A stretch of DNA of 64,000 nt, taken from assembly GCF_900108875.1 (NCBI RefSeq), contig NZ_FNYJ01000006.1, positions 124,001 to 188,000 of the forward strand, given 5' to 3'. The DNA comes from Pseudomonas sp. NFR16 (GTDB lineage Bacteria > Pseudomonadota > Gammaproteobacteria > Pseudomonadales > Pseudomonadaceae). This document shows positions 6,340 through 15,241 of this stretch, one piece after another. A model generated the notes under the pieces. The model saw only the letters and a list, made by a program, of their open reading frames with translations. It searched no databases and was not told the DNA's origin. A program made the position numbers and the translations under genes. Position 1 is the stretch's first letter. The number at the start of each line of letters is the position of its first letter.

Positions 6340-9078
6340 ATGAGCCAAAAAGTCACCCCGCAAGACCTGCAAGCCTGGCTGTTCGATGGGCAGGAGATCG
6401 CGCTGTTCGACGTGCGCGAACACGGTCAGTACGGCGAAGCCCATCTGTTCCACGGGGTTAACCTGCCCTACAGCCGTCTGGAACTGGAAGTGCGTCGCCT
6501 CGCGCCCAATCCCGCAGTGCGTCTGGTGATCTATGACCAGACCGGCGGCGACGTCTCCATTGCCGCTGCCCGGCGCCTGCACGCCCTGGGGTACTCCCGC
6601 GTGCATATCCTCGAGGGCGGCGCCGAAGGCTGGCAGGCCGCGGGGCTGCAACTGTTCGCCGGGGTTCACGTACCGTCCAAGGCGTTCGGCGAGCGGGTTG
6701 AAGAGGTCAGCCACACGCCGCACATCAGCGCCACCGAGCTGGCTGCGCGGCAGGCCCGAGGCGAAGCGCTGGTGCTGCTCGATGGTCGTCCCTTCGAGGA
6801 ATACCGCAAGATGACCATTCCGGGCTCCGTGTGCTGCCCCAATGGCGAGCTGGGGTATCGCCTGGCCGATCTGGTGCCGGACGACACCACGCCCATCGTG
6901 GTCAATTGCGCCGGCCGAACCCGCAGCATCATCGGCGCGCAGACGCTGATCGATCTGGGGGTGAAGAACCCGGTCTATGCGCTGGAAAACGGTACGCAAG
7001 GCTGGTACCTCGCTGACCTGCCGCTCGAACATGGCAGCAGCCGGCGCTATCCCGAAGTGTCTGCGGCCGCATCCCTGAGCCATGAGCGTGAGGCCGCACA
7101 GCGTCTGGCCCGGCGCGCGGGAGTGGCGAGTGTGAACGCCGCGCAGGTCACGGCCTGGTCGCAAGACGCCAGTCGCAGCCTGTTTTTGTGCGACGTCCGT
7201 ACGCCGGAGGAATTCGCGCTGGGCAGCCTGCCCGGCGCGCAGCACACGCCAGGCGGGCAACTGATTCAATCCACCGACCTGTATGTCGGCGTGCGTCAGG
7301 CGCGTCTGGTGTTGATCGACAACGATGGCGTCCGCGCGCCGATCGTCGCCAGCTGGCTGCGCCAGTTGGGCCACGACGCGTACGTGCTGGAGGACGGCCT
7401 GCGCAGCGAACTGTCCCTGCCGCAGGCGCATCAGACGGTCGCCGATCCGTTGCCATCGTTGAGCCCCGCGCAGTTGACGGATGCGCTGCGGGACAACGCC
7501 GTTGCGCTGATCGACCTGCGTGCGAGCATGGCGTTTCGCAAAGCCCGCATCGAGGGCGCGCGCTGGTCCATTCGCCCGCGCCTGGCCGATGATCTGGTCG
7601 ACGAAACCCGACCGGTCGTGCTGGTCGCCGAGCATCCCGATGTGGCAGCAATCGCTGCGCTGGAGCTGCCCGAGGCGCAACGCCGTCAGCTGCGCTGGCT
7701 GGATTTCGCAGCCTGGCAGGCCGCCGGGCTGCCCCTCAGCGAGGACGCGAGCACGCCGCCCGACGAGCGCTGCATCGATTTCCTGTTCTTCACCCACGAC
7801 CGGCACTCAGGCAACAAGGACGCTGCGCGTCAGTACCTGGCGTGGGAAATCGGCCTGCTCGGACAAATGACCGCGCAGGAAATCGCCAGTCTCAAGCCGC
7901 TGGCCAGCCCAGGGCACGACCGCGTCCGCACGCGCCTGGTGCATGCCGCTCGTGGCCAGAAGGGCAGCGGCGTGCGCGGGGTCAATCCGCCTGTCTCGCG
8001 CATGAGCACCGTGCTGTTCGACAGCCTGGGCGACATGCGCGACGCGCGGAAACGTCGTGATACCGAACGCGTGTTGAGCTATGGCGCACGCGGCAATCCC
8101 ACGGCATTCGCCCTGGAAGATCTGGTCACCGAGCTGGAAGGCGGCTATCGCACGCGGCTGTTCGGCACGGGGCTGGCGGCCGTTGCGCAGACGTTTCTGG
8201 CGTACCTGCGTCCCGGCGATCACGTGTTGATCACCGATGCGGTGTATTCGCCGGTGCGTCAGGTCGCCGAAGAATTTCTCAAGCCCTTCGGCATTCAATA
8301 CAGCTATTTTCCGGCTGACGGCAGCGGCCTGCAGGAACGGCTGCAGGCCAATACACGCATGGTCTACGCCGAGGTGCCGGGGTCGCTGCTCTACGAGCTG
8401 GCCGACCTGCCGGCGATGGCGGCGCTGTGCAAATCCCGAGGCATCCTGCTGGCGGTCGACAACACTTACGGATCCGGCTATCAGTACCGGCCACTGGCGC
8501 TGGGCGCCGATATCTCGATCATGGCCCTGACCAAATACCTGGCCGGGCATAGCGATGTGGTCATGGGCAGCGTCTGTACGACTCAGGCCGTGTGGCAGCC
8601 CCTGGCCGTCATGACGGACACGTTCGGCAGCACCGTCAGTCCGGACGATGCCTGGCTGGTGCTGCGCGGCGCCCGCACCCTGGCAACGCGGCTGGACGTC
8701 CATCAGCGTCAGGCCTTGGAGGTCGCACGCTGGTTGCAACAGCATCCGCAGGTCCGGCGCGTGTTTCATCCCGCGTTGCCCGAGCATCCCGGCCACGCGT
8801 TGTGGCAGCGTGATTTCACTGGCAGCAACGGCCTGTTGACCTTCGAGCTGGCCGACAACGACCCCAGGCATCTGGAGCGGTTCATCGACGCCCTGCACCT
8901 GTTCGGCCTCGGCGCATCGTGGGGCGGCTTCGAAAGCCTGATCATCGCCGCCAACGTACGTGATCGCGAAAACGCTGCAGACAAGGCGCTCAATCCGTTG
9001 CTGCGCCTGCACATCGGTCTTGAGGACGTCAGCGCGCTGATCGAGGACCTGCAGAGAGGGTTTGCAGCGATTCGTTGA
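6340..9078 (+). CDS. Fusion protein: four rhodanese modules plus cystathionine beta-lyase
   Basis: This 912-residue protein has two parts. Residues about 1-515 hold four rhodanese-like modules. Only the second has the active-site loop with cysteine (C190 in CAGRTRS); the equivalent position is D66 in module 1, D327 in module 3 and A430 in module 4. Residues about 525-912 form a Cys/Met-metabolism PLP enzyme with the Schiff-base lysine in ALTKYLAGHSD (K732), matching cystathionine beta-lyase. The frame is open and no start codon or ribosome site lies at the junction near base 7905, so this is one polypeptide as sequenced. The ATG at 6340 was chosen because the rhodanese fold starts there; the Shine-Dalgarno is weak. 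A plausible role is that the lyase releases sulfide or a thiol, and the rhodanese Cys190 carries the sulfane sulfur to an acceptor. Confidence 0.85.
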   Translation: MSQKVTPQDLQAWLFDGQEIALFDVREHGQYGEAHLFHGVNLPYSRLELEVRRLAPNPAVRLVIYDQTGGDVSIAAARRLHALGYSRVHILEGGAEGWQAAGLQLFAGVHVPSKAFGERVEEVSHTPHISATELAARQARGEALVLLDGRPFEEYRKMTIPGSVCCPNGELGYRLADLVPDDTTPIVVNCAGRTRSIIGAQTLIDLGVKNPVYALENGTQGWYLADLPLEHGSSRRYPEVSAAASLSHEREAAQRLARRAGVASVNAAQVTAWSQDASRSLFLCDVRTPEEFALGSLPGAQHTPGGQLIQSTDLYVGVRQARLVLIDNDGVRAPIVASWLRQLGHDAYVLEDGLRSELSLPQAHQTVADPLPSLSPAQLTDALRDNAVALIDLRASMAFRKARIEGARWSIRPRLADDLVDETRPVVLVAEHPDVAAIAALELPEAQRRQLRWLDFAAWQAAGLPLSEDASTPPDERCIDFLFFTHDRHSGNKDAARQYLAWEIGLLGQMTAQEIASLKPLASPGHDRVRTRLVHAARGQKGSGVRGVNPPVSRMSTVLFDSLGDMRDARKRRDTERVLSYGARGNPTAFALEDLVTELEGGYRTRLFGTGLAAVAQTFLAYLRPGDHVLITDAVYSPVRQVAEEFLKPFGIQYSYFPADGSGLQERLQANTRMVYAEVPGSLLYELADLPAMAALCKSRGILLAVDNTYGSGYQYRPLALGADISIMALTKYLAGHSDVVMGSVCTTQAVWQPLAVMTDTFGSTVSPDDAWLVLRGARTLATRLDVHQRQALEVARWLQQHPQVRRVFHPALPEHPGHALWQRDFTGSNGLLTFELADNDPRHLERFIDALHLFGLGASWGGFESLIIAANVRDRENAADKALNPLLRLHIGLEDVSALIEDLQRGFAAIR

Positions 9079-9093
9079 TTCGCGGGCTGCCCG

Positions 9094-9137
9094 CCGTCGG
9101 GCGCGGATGCATGCGTGAATGCATCCGCTCCCGACGG
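9094..9137. terminator. Long hairpin after the fusion gene, possible transcript end
   Basis: A 19-base stem with one mismatch (9094-9112 against 9119-9137) closes a six-base loop just after the fusion gene and before the convergent SDR gene. There is no T tract, so it is either a Rho-assisted end, a bidirectional stop or a REP-like hairpin. Confidence 0.45.
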
Positions 9138-9164
9138 GGCTGAATCAATCGCAGGGTGCGGATC

Positions 9165-9887
9165 TCAGAACCCTGCCTTGCCCACCGAAGCGCCGCCGTC
9201 GACGAACAACGTCTGCCCGGTGATGAAACCACTCTGTTCGGACAGCAGAAACGCGATCGCCGAAGCGATTTCTTCCGGTTGGCCGAAGCGGCCCATGGGC
9301 ACGCCTGCCAGGTAGCGTTTTTCGCCTTCGCTGCCGACCGGATTGTTCTGCCGGAACAGCTCGGTCTCGGTCGGGCCGGGGGCAATGGCGTTGACGGTGA
9401 TGCCGGTCTGCGCCAGTTCCAGCGCCCAGGAACGCGTGAAGCTGATCAGCGCGGCCTTGGCGGCGGCATACGCCGTGCGTTGCGCGATGCCGAGAACGGT
9501 CAGGCTGGAAATGTTGACGATCCGGCCCCAGCCTTGCTCGCGCATGTTGGGCAGCAGCGCCTGGGTGGCCAGCAACGCCGAGTGCAGGTTGACGCTCATC
9601 ACCGCGTCGAAATCGTCCAGCTCGATTTGTCCAAGCGCCTGTGGGCGGACCAGCCCCACGTTGTTCACCAGGCCGTCGAAGCGGTAATGCTGAGCCAGTT
9701 CAGTCAGCCCGCATCGAGTCTGGTCCTTGTCGCTCAGATCCAGCTCTTTGAGGACGCCGGGAAACGTCGGGTCGTCGGCGTTGCGCGCGATGCCCACCAC
9801 GGTGTGCCCCGCGGCCGCCAGATGTTCCGACAGCGCACGGCCTATGCCTTTGCTGGCGCCGGTGATGAGAAAGGTGCGGGAAGACAT
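9165..9887 (-). CDS. Short-chain dehydrogenase/reductase
   Basis: A 240-residue classical SDR. The nucleotide-binding GASKGIG motif is at about residues 9-15, NNVG (usually NNAG) follows, and the catalytic Ser is in NISSL with the Tyr-Lys pair in TAYAAAKAAL. The C-terminus ends in the conserved FVDGGASVG. The family reduces carbonyls or oxidises alcohols with NAD(P). GGAG lies eight bases before the ATG. It is convergent with the fusion gene and upstream of a same-strand MFS exporter gene, which ends only after a 54-base gap; cotranscription with that gene is likely. Confidence 0.85.
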   Translation of the reverse strand: MSSRTFLITGASKGIGRALSEHLAAAGHTVVGIARNADDPTFPGVLKELDLSDKDQTRCGLTELAQHYRFDGLVNNVGLVRPQALGQIELDDFDAVMSVNLHSALLATQALLPNMREQGWGRIVNISSLTVLGIAQRTAYAAAKAALISFTRSWALELAQTGITVNAIAPGPTETELFRQNNPVGSEGEKRYLAGVPMGRFGQPEEIASAIAFLLSEQSGFITGQTLFVDGGASVGKAGF

Positions 9888-9941
9888 GAGAATTGCTCCG
9901 TGAAGACTGAATGAATGGACGCCCGGGCCAACGCCAGTGAA

Positions 9942-11153
9942 CTATCGGGGCGCTCGGGAGGATGGCGACTGAGACATGGAATGCTTCAGAAAAGCCAGCA
10001 ACGCAAGCAGCGGAAACACGCTGCCGGCGATGACGATCCAGCGCCAGCCGCCGTGGTCATACAGGGCGCTGGCGATCACCGAACCGATGGCGCCGCCAAT
10101 GAAAATGCTGGTCATGTACAGCGCATTGAGGCGGCTGCGGCTTTTGGCGTCCAAGGCGTAGATTGAGCGCTGGCCGAGGACCATGTTCATCTGCACGCAA
10201 AAATCGAGAACAACGCCTGTCAGCGCCGTGGCTATCACAGCGTAGGGCGATTCCACGAGGCTGGGCAGAAAACTCAGCGCGGCAAACAGCATGGCGCACA
10301 GGCTGGCGATGCGCGTATGACCTGCGTCGGCCAGGCGTCCGGCGAACGGGGCGGCAATGGCGCCGATGGCACCCACCAGTGCGAAGAGGGCGATCTGGCT
10401 CTGCGACAGGCCGTGATTGCGCGCCAGCTCCAGCGGCGCGGCCGTCCAGAACAGGCTGAAGGTCGCGAACATGCACGCCTGATAAAACGCCCGCCGACGC
10501 AGCACCGGCTGCTCGCTGAGCAGCGTCCACAGCGATTTCAGCAACTGGCCATAACTGGCGCTGTGGGCCGGTTGATGCCGGGGAATGGTGGTCGCCAGCA
10601 CACCGCTGATCAGCAGCATCACCAGCGCGGCAGTGCCGAACACGGCGCGCCAGCCGAAATGGTCGGCGATCACGCTGGCCGCAGGTCTGGCCAGCAGAAT
10701 GCCGAGCAGCAGACCGCCCATGATGCTGCCGACTACCCGCCCGCGGGTTTCTTCCGGCGCCAGATGCGCGGCCAGCGGAATCAGAATCTGCACCGCCACC
10801 GAGCTGAAGCCCACCAGCAGCGACGCCAGCAGGAACAGATTGGGCGTCTGGGCCAACGCTGCACCCAGCAGACTGAGAATGGCCACCCCGGTGGTGGTGA
10901 TCATCAGCCGCCGGTTTTCCAGCAGATCGCCCAGCGGCACCAGAAAAAACAGGCCGATGGCGTAGCCGATCTGGGTCAGCGACACGATGAAGCTCGCCAG
11001 CGTGCTGGACAGACCGATGTCAGGCGCGATCAGGCCGATGATCGGTTGGGCGTAATACAGGTTGGCAACGATCGCGCCACAGCAGAACGCAAACAGCGTT
11101 GCCAGGCCCTTGGTCATCGTCGTGCCATGGTCGGCGGCGGGCAGGGAAGTCAT
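9942..11153 (-). CDS. MFS transporter, drug-efflux-like (DHA type)
   Basis: A protein of about 403 residues with roughly 12 hydrophobic segments and no signal peptide. The loop motif between segments 2 and 3 reads PLGDLLENRRLM, as in the drug:H+ antiporter branch of the major facilitator superfamily. The ATG at 11153 is preferred to a GTG eight codons upstream, because the family usually begins just before the first membrane segment. It lies upstream of the SDR on the same strand and divergently from ku. The exported compound is unknown. Confidence 0.8.
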   Translation of the reverse strand: MTSLPAADHGTTMTKGLATLFAFCCGAIVANLYYAQPIIGLIAPDIGLSSTLASFIVSLTQIGYAIGLFFLVPLGDLLENRRLMITTTGVAILSLLGAALAQTPNLFLLASLLVGFSSVAVQILIPLAAHLAPEETRGRVVGSIMGGLLLGILLARPAASVIADHFGWRAVFGTAALVMLLISGVLATTIPRHQPAHSASYGQLLKSLWTLLSEQPVLRRRAFYQACMFATFSLFWTAAPLELARNHGLSQSQIALFALVGAIGAIAAPFAGRLADAGHTRIASLCAMLFAALSFLPSLVESPYAVIATALTGVVLDFCVQMNMVLGQRSIYALDAKSRSRLNALYMTSIFIGGAIGSVIASALYDHGGWRWIVIAGSVFPLLALLAFLKHSMSQSPSSRAPR

Positions 11154-11398
11154 GCACGTACTCGGTTGAGGTTGCACTCTGGCGACTGGATTGCCGCGCG
11201 GGTTGCTGAAAAAGGAGCCTGAAGGCGTGCGCGAAGGCTAACGCTTTTTCGTTGCGTTAAGAAGGGCCGTCGGCTCGATAAGAGTCATGCATGAAAACGA
11301 CTGGTTTTTACCCGGGCCCCGGCACATCGGTCGTGTCGCCGAAACTTTTCACTGCGCGCCCCGGTCATTCCTACACACACTCCTTGGGAATGAAGGCA

Positions 11399-12319
11399 AT
11401 GGCTCGGGCAATCTGGAAGGGCGCGATCAGTTTTGGGCTAGTGCATATTCCTGTGGCGCTGGTTTCGGCAACGTCGCAGCAGGGCGTCGATTTCGACTGG
11501 CTGGACAAGCGCAGCATGGACCCTGTCGGTTACAAGCGGATCAACAAGGTTACCGGCAAGGAAATCAACAAGGAAAACATCGTCAAGGGCGTGCAGTACG
11601 AGAAAGGTCGCTACGTGGTGATCAGCGAGGACGAAATCCGCGCCGCGCACCCGAAGTCGACGCAGACCATCGACATCTTCGGTTTCGTCGACAGCAAGCA
11701 GATCCCCCTTCAGCATATCGACACGCCGTATTTCCTGGCGCCCGACAAGCGCGGCGAGAAGGTCTACGCTCTTCTACGGCAGACGTTGGTGGACACCGGC
11801 AAGGTCGCACTGGCTCACGTGGTCATTCGCACAAGTCAGCATCTGGCCGCGGTGATGCCGCTGGAGTCGGCCATCGTGCTGGTGTTGCTGCGCTGGCCGT
11901 CCGAAGTGCGCGGCCTGGACAGCCTCGAACTGCCCAAGGAAGCCACCGACGTCAAACTCAGCAAGAGTGAGCTGGATATGGCCAAGCGTCTGGTCAAGGA
12001 CATGAGCACTGAATGGAAACCTGACGCCGAGGAGTACCGAGACACGTTTCAGGACCAGATCATGGCGCTGGTCGAGACCAAGGCCCGGGAAGGCAAGATC
12101 GAGGATGTGGAAACCGATGCTGGCGAGACCGAGCGTAAATCCGCGGATGTCATCGATCTCACCGAATTGCTCAAACGCAGCCTGGGCAGCCGTGGCGGTT
12201 CGGCCAAGGCTCCAGTGAAAGACAAGCCTGCCAGCAAGAGCAAAACCGCAGCCGCTGATGAAGCACCACCGGCCAAACGGCGCGCCCCTGCCAGGAAAAA
12301 AACCACCAAGGCGTCGTGA
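11399..12319 (+). CDS. ku: Ku, DNA end-binding protein of non-homologous end joining
   Basis: A bacterial Ku of about 306 residues starting MARAIWKGAISFGLVHIPV, the usual beginning of the Ku core. Ku homodimers thread onto double-strand break ends and recruit LigD. Motifs such as GYKRINKVTGKEI and IDTPYFLAPDK match the family. An in-frame ATG nine bases upstream is an alternative start, and the frame also extends further upstream without conservation. The C-terminus is an Ala/Lys-rich basic tail (about 40 residues), typical of the DNA-binding extension in pseudomonads. It lies 47 bases before ligD on the same strand, forming the two-gene NHEJ operon. Confidence 0.93.
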   Translation: MARAIWKGAISFGLVHIPVALVSATSQQGVDFDWLDKRSMDPVGYKRINKVTGKEINKENIVKGVQYEKGRYVVISEDEIRAAHPKSTQTIDIFGFVDSKQIPLQHIDTPYFLAPDKRGEKVYALLRQTLVDTGKVALAHVVIRTSQHLAAVMPLESAIVLVLLRWPSEVRGLDSLELPKEATDVKLSKSELDMAKRLVKDMSTEWKPDAEEYRDTFQDQIMALVETKAREGKIEDVETDAGETERKSADVIDLTELLKRSLGSRGGSAKAPVKDKPASKSKTAAADEAPPAKRRAPARKKTTKAS

Positions 12320-12366
12320 CCCACGGCGTCGGGTGCATAGGTATAAGCGCAGAGGTCTGATCGATC

Positions 12367-15015
12367 ATGGCAAAACCTGTGAGTGAATACACCCGCAAGC
12401 GCAACTTCGACATCACATCCGAACCTGCCGAAACCGGTGGCAAGGCTCGCAGCAGCAAAGGCAAGGCGCTGACGTTCGTCATTCACAAGCACGATGCGCG
12501 CAATCTGCATTACGACTTTCGACTGGAACTGGACGGCACCCTGAAAAGCTGGGCGGTGCCCAAGGGGCCGAGCCTGGACCCGAAGAACAAGCGCCTGGCG
12601 GTGCATGTCGAAGATCATCCGCTCGGTTATGGCAGTTTCGAGGGCAGCATTCCTGAGGGGCAGTACGGCGCCGGGGACGTCATCGTCTGGGATCGCGGCA
12701 TCTGGCAGCCCCATGGCGATCCGCGTGAAACCTACAAGGAGGGCAAGCTCAAGTTCACGCTGATCGGTGAGAAACTCACCGGCGACTGGGCGTTGGTGCG
12801 CACCCACTTGCGCGGCAGCGGTGACAAGGAGCAATGGCTGCTCATCAAGGAAAAGGACGAGGCGGTCCGGTCCGGTGACGAATACGACATCGTTGTCGAC
12901 AAGCCTGAGAGCGTCGTCAGCGGCACGACTGTAGGCGGGGGCCGGGCGCCCGCGAAGAAAAACAGCCGCACGCGCAAGACCGCCGCTTCCTCGCCGGAGC
13001 CGCAAGCTGCAGCTGCAAAAAAGCCCGCTCGAAAAGCTGCGGCGGGAAACAAGCGCCTGCCCGACAAACTCGCGCCGCAACTGGCCACCCTGGTGGACAC
13101 CCCGCCGGAGGGCGACTGGCTGTACGAAATCAAGTTTGACGGCTACCGCATCATGACCCGGATCATTGATGGCGAGGTGCGGATGATCACGCGCAACGGA
13201 CATGACCGGACCGAGCGTCTGCCCCTGCAGGCCAAGGCTGTCAGCGAGATGAACCTGGGCGACAGCTGGCTGGACGGCGAGGCGGTGGTACTCAACGACG
13301 CCGGCTTGCCGGATTTCCAGGCGCTGCAGAACGCCTTCGAGATCGGCCGCAGCAAAGACATTGTTTATTACCTGTTCGACGTGCCGTTTCTCAATGGCGA
13401 AGACCTGCGTGAAAAGCCCGTGGAAGACCGCCGCGCCGCGCTGAAAAAGCTGCTGGGCAAGCAGAAGAACCGCCTGCTGCGCTTTTCCGACGCCTTTTCT
13501 GCCAGCCACCGCGACATCGTCGAAAGCGCCTGCTCTTTATCGCTGGAAGGGGTGATCGGCAAGCGCGCCGGGAGCGTTTACCAATCCCGACGCAGCCCGG
13601 ACTGGATCAAGCTCAAGTGCAAACTGCGCCAGGAATTCGTCATCGTCGGGTTTACCAAGCCTCAAGGCACGCGCAGCGGATTCGGCGCGTTGCTGCTGGC
13701 GGTGAACGAGGAGGGCGCAGGCCTGGTGTACGCCGGGCGCGTCGGCACCGGGTTCAACCAGAAAATGCTGGGCGACCTGTTCGAGCAGATGAAGCCGCTT
13801 GAGCAGGACGCTTCGCCGTTATCGAAGAAACTCACCAGCGCCCAGGCCCGCGGCGTGCACTGGATCGAGCCGACATTGGTGGGCGAGGTCGAATTCGGTG
13901 AGTGGACACGTGAAGGCATCATCCGCCATTCGGCCTTCATTGCGCTGCGCAGCGACAAACCGGCCAGTGAAGTCGTTCACGAGTACCCCAGGACGCCCAA
14001 AGACATCAAGGCGCCCTTCAAGCCCAAAGCGTCCAAAGCCAAGGCGGAACCTGCGCAAGACAGCCCTGCCCGCGAGAAAAAGCCTGCGTCCAGCAAGCGC
14101 GGCGCTCAGGACAAGGACAAAATTGACGTCGCCGGTGTGCTGATCAGTCATCCCGAGCGGGTGATCGACAGGCAGAGCGGCCTGCACAAGATCGATCTGG
14201 CGCATTATTACGAATCCATCGGCGACTGGATTCTGCCCCACCTGGACCATCGTCCCGTGGCGCTGCTGCGCTGTCCGGAAGGGGTGGAAGGCGAGCAGTT
14301 TTTTCAGAAGCATTCGGAGCGTCTGGCGATCCCGAATATCAAACAGCTGGACCCCAAGCTCGATCCCGGCCACGCGCGGCTGATGGAAATCGACAGTGTT
14401 CAGGCGCTTGTCGGCGCGGCGCAGATGGGCACGATCGAACTGCACACATGGGGCTCGACGTACGATCAGATCGAGCTGCCCGACCATTTCGTGCTCGACC
14501 TGGACCCCGACGAGGCGCTGCCGTGGCGCAGCATGATCGAAGCCACGCAGATGACCCTGGCGGTGCTCGATGAACTGGGACTCGATGCCTACATCAAGAC
14601 CAGCGGCGGCAAAGGCATGCACGTCATCGTGCCGCTGGCGCGCAAGGCGGACTGGGATGCCGTGAAGGCGTTCGCCAAGGCGCTAGCGCAGTTTATCTCG
14701 GCGCAGTTGCCGGAGCGGTTCACCGCCACCTCCGGGCCCAAGAATCGGGTGGGCAAGATCTTCATCGACTACCTGCGCAATACCCGCGGCGCCAGCACCG
14801 TCGCCGCCTACTCGGTCAGGGCAAGACCGGGATTGCCGGTCTCGGTGCCCATCGCCCGCGACGAACTGGCCAGCGTTAAATCCTCGGCCCAGTGGAACAT
14901 CAGCAACGTGCTCAAACGCTTGCGCAAGCTCAAGGCCGATCCGTGGGCCGGCTACAAGAACACCCAGCGCATCACCAAACCGATGTGGAAACGCCTGGGC
15001 GTCAAAGCACCCTGA
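12367..15015 (+). CDS. ligD: LigD, multifunctional ATP-dependent DNA ligase for NHEJ
   Basis: This 882-residue protein has three catalytic modules in the pseudomonad order. The 3'-phosphoesterase comes first (FVIHKHDARNLHYDFRLEL, about residues 37-55). The ATP-dependent ligase follows, with nucleotidyl lysine K256 in EIKFDGYR. The C-terminal primase-like polymerase carries the metal-binding DLDPD at 711-715. Low-complexity Ala/Lys linkers separate the modules (about 190-230 and 550-580). The enzyme trims, extends and seals broken ends held by Ku and acts mainly in stationary phase. No truncation or loss of catalytic residues is seen. Confidence 0.95.
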   Translation: MAKPVSEYTRKRNFDITSEPAETGGKARSSKGKALTFVIHKHDARNLHYDFRLELDGTLKSWAVPKGPSLDPKNKRLAVHVEDHPLGYGSFEGSIPEGQYGAGDVIVWDRGIWQPHGDPRETYKEGKLKFTLIGEKLTGDWALVRTHLRGSGDKEQWLLIKEKDEAVRSGDEYDIVVDKPESVVSGTTVGGGRAPAKKNSRTRKTAASSPEPQAAAAKKPARKAAAGNKRLPDKLAPQLATLVDTPPEGDWLYEIKFDGYRIMTRIIDGEVRMITRNGHDRTERLPLQAKAVSEMNLGDSWLDGEAVVLNDAGLPDFQALQNAFEIGRSKDIVYYLFDVPFLNGEDLREKPVEDRRAALKKLLGKQKNRLLRFSDAFSASHRDIVESACSLSLEGVIGKRAGSVYQSRRSPDWIKLKCKLRQEFVIVGFTKPQGTRSGFGALLLAVNEEGAGLVYAGRVGTGFNQKMLGDLFEQMKPLEQDASPLSKKLTSAQARGVHWIEPTLVGEVEFGEWTREGIIRHSAFIALRSDKPASEVVHEYPRTPKDIKAPFKPKASKAKAEPAQDSPAREKKPASSKRGAQDKDKIDVAGVLISHPERVIDRQSGLHKIDLAHYYESIGDWILPHLDHRPVALLRCPEGVEGEQFFQKHSERLAIPNIKQLDPKLDPGHARLMEIDSVQALVGAAQMGTIELHTWGSTYDQIELPDHFVLDLDPDEALPWRSMIEATQMTLAVLDELGLDAYIKTSGGKGMHVIVPLARKADWDAVKAFAKALAQFISAQLPERFTATSGPKNRVGKIFIDYLRNTRGASTVAAYSVRARPGLPVSVPIARDELASVKSSAQWNISNVLKRLRKLKADPWAGYKNTQRITKPMWKRLGVKAP

Positions 15016-15039
15016 GCGAGGGCCAGGCCGACAGCCCTC

Positions 15040-15068
15040 TGGGAGCTGGTGACTCCCACCGATTTTTT
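15040..15068 (+). terminator. Probable intrinsic terminator of ku-ligD
   Basis: A six-base inverted repeat (15040-15045 with 15053-15058) is followed three bases later by a run of six T. The stem is short, so strength is uncertain. REP-like sequence follows at about 15072-15105. Confidence 0.45.
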
Positions 15069-15241
15069 GTTCTGCCCAGAGCAAGCGCGCTCCTACGGAT
15101 TCCGTGGGGCTGCAGAGCGGATCGGCACCCCACATCCCCTGTGGGAATCAGCTTGCTGACGAAAGCTGAGTGGCAGCTGACATCTTCATGGCTGGCCCAC
15201 CGCATTCATCAGTACGCAACCTCCCACCGACGCCGGATGCT

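Noticed and set aside
6178..7806. A 542-codon frame antisense to the rhodanese part of the fusion
   Set aside because: Coding evidence on the plus strand is strong; the antisense protein has low-complexity composition and no domain.
7880..7960. A hidden start codon for a separate cystathionine beta-lyase gene at the fusion joint
   Set aside because: No ATG, GTG or TTG with a ribosome site occurs in frame near the domain border; the first in-frame Met lies well inside the lyase domain.
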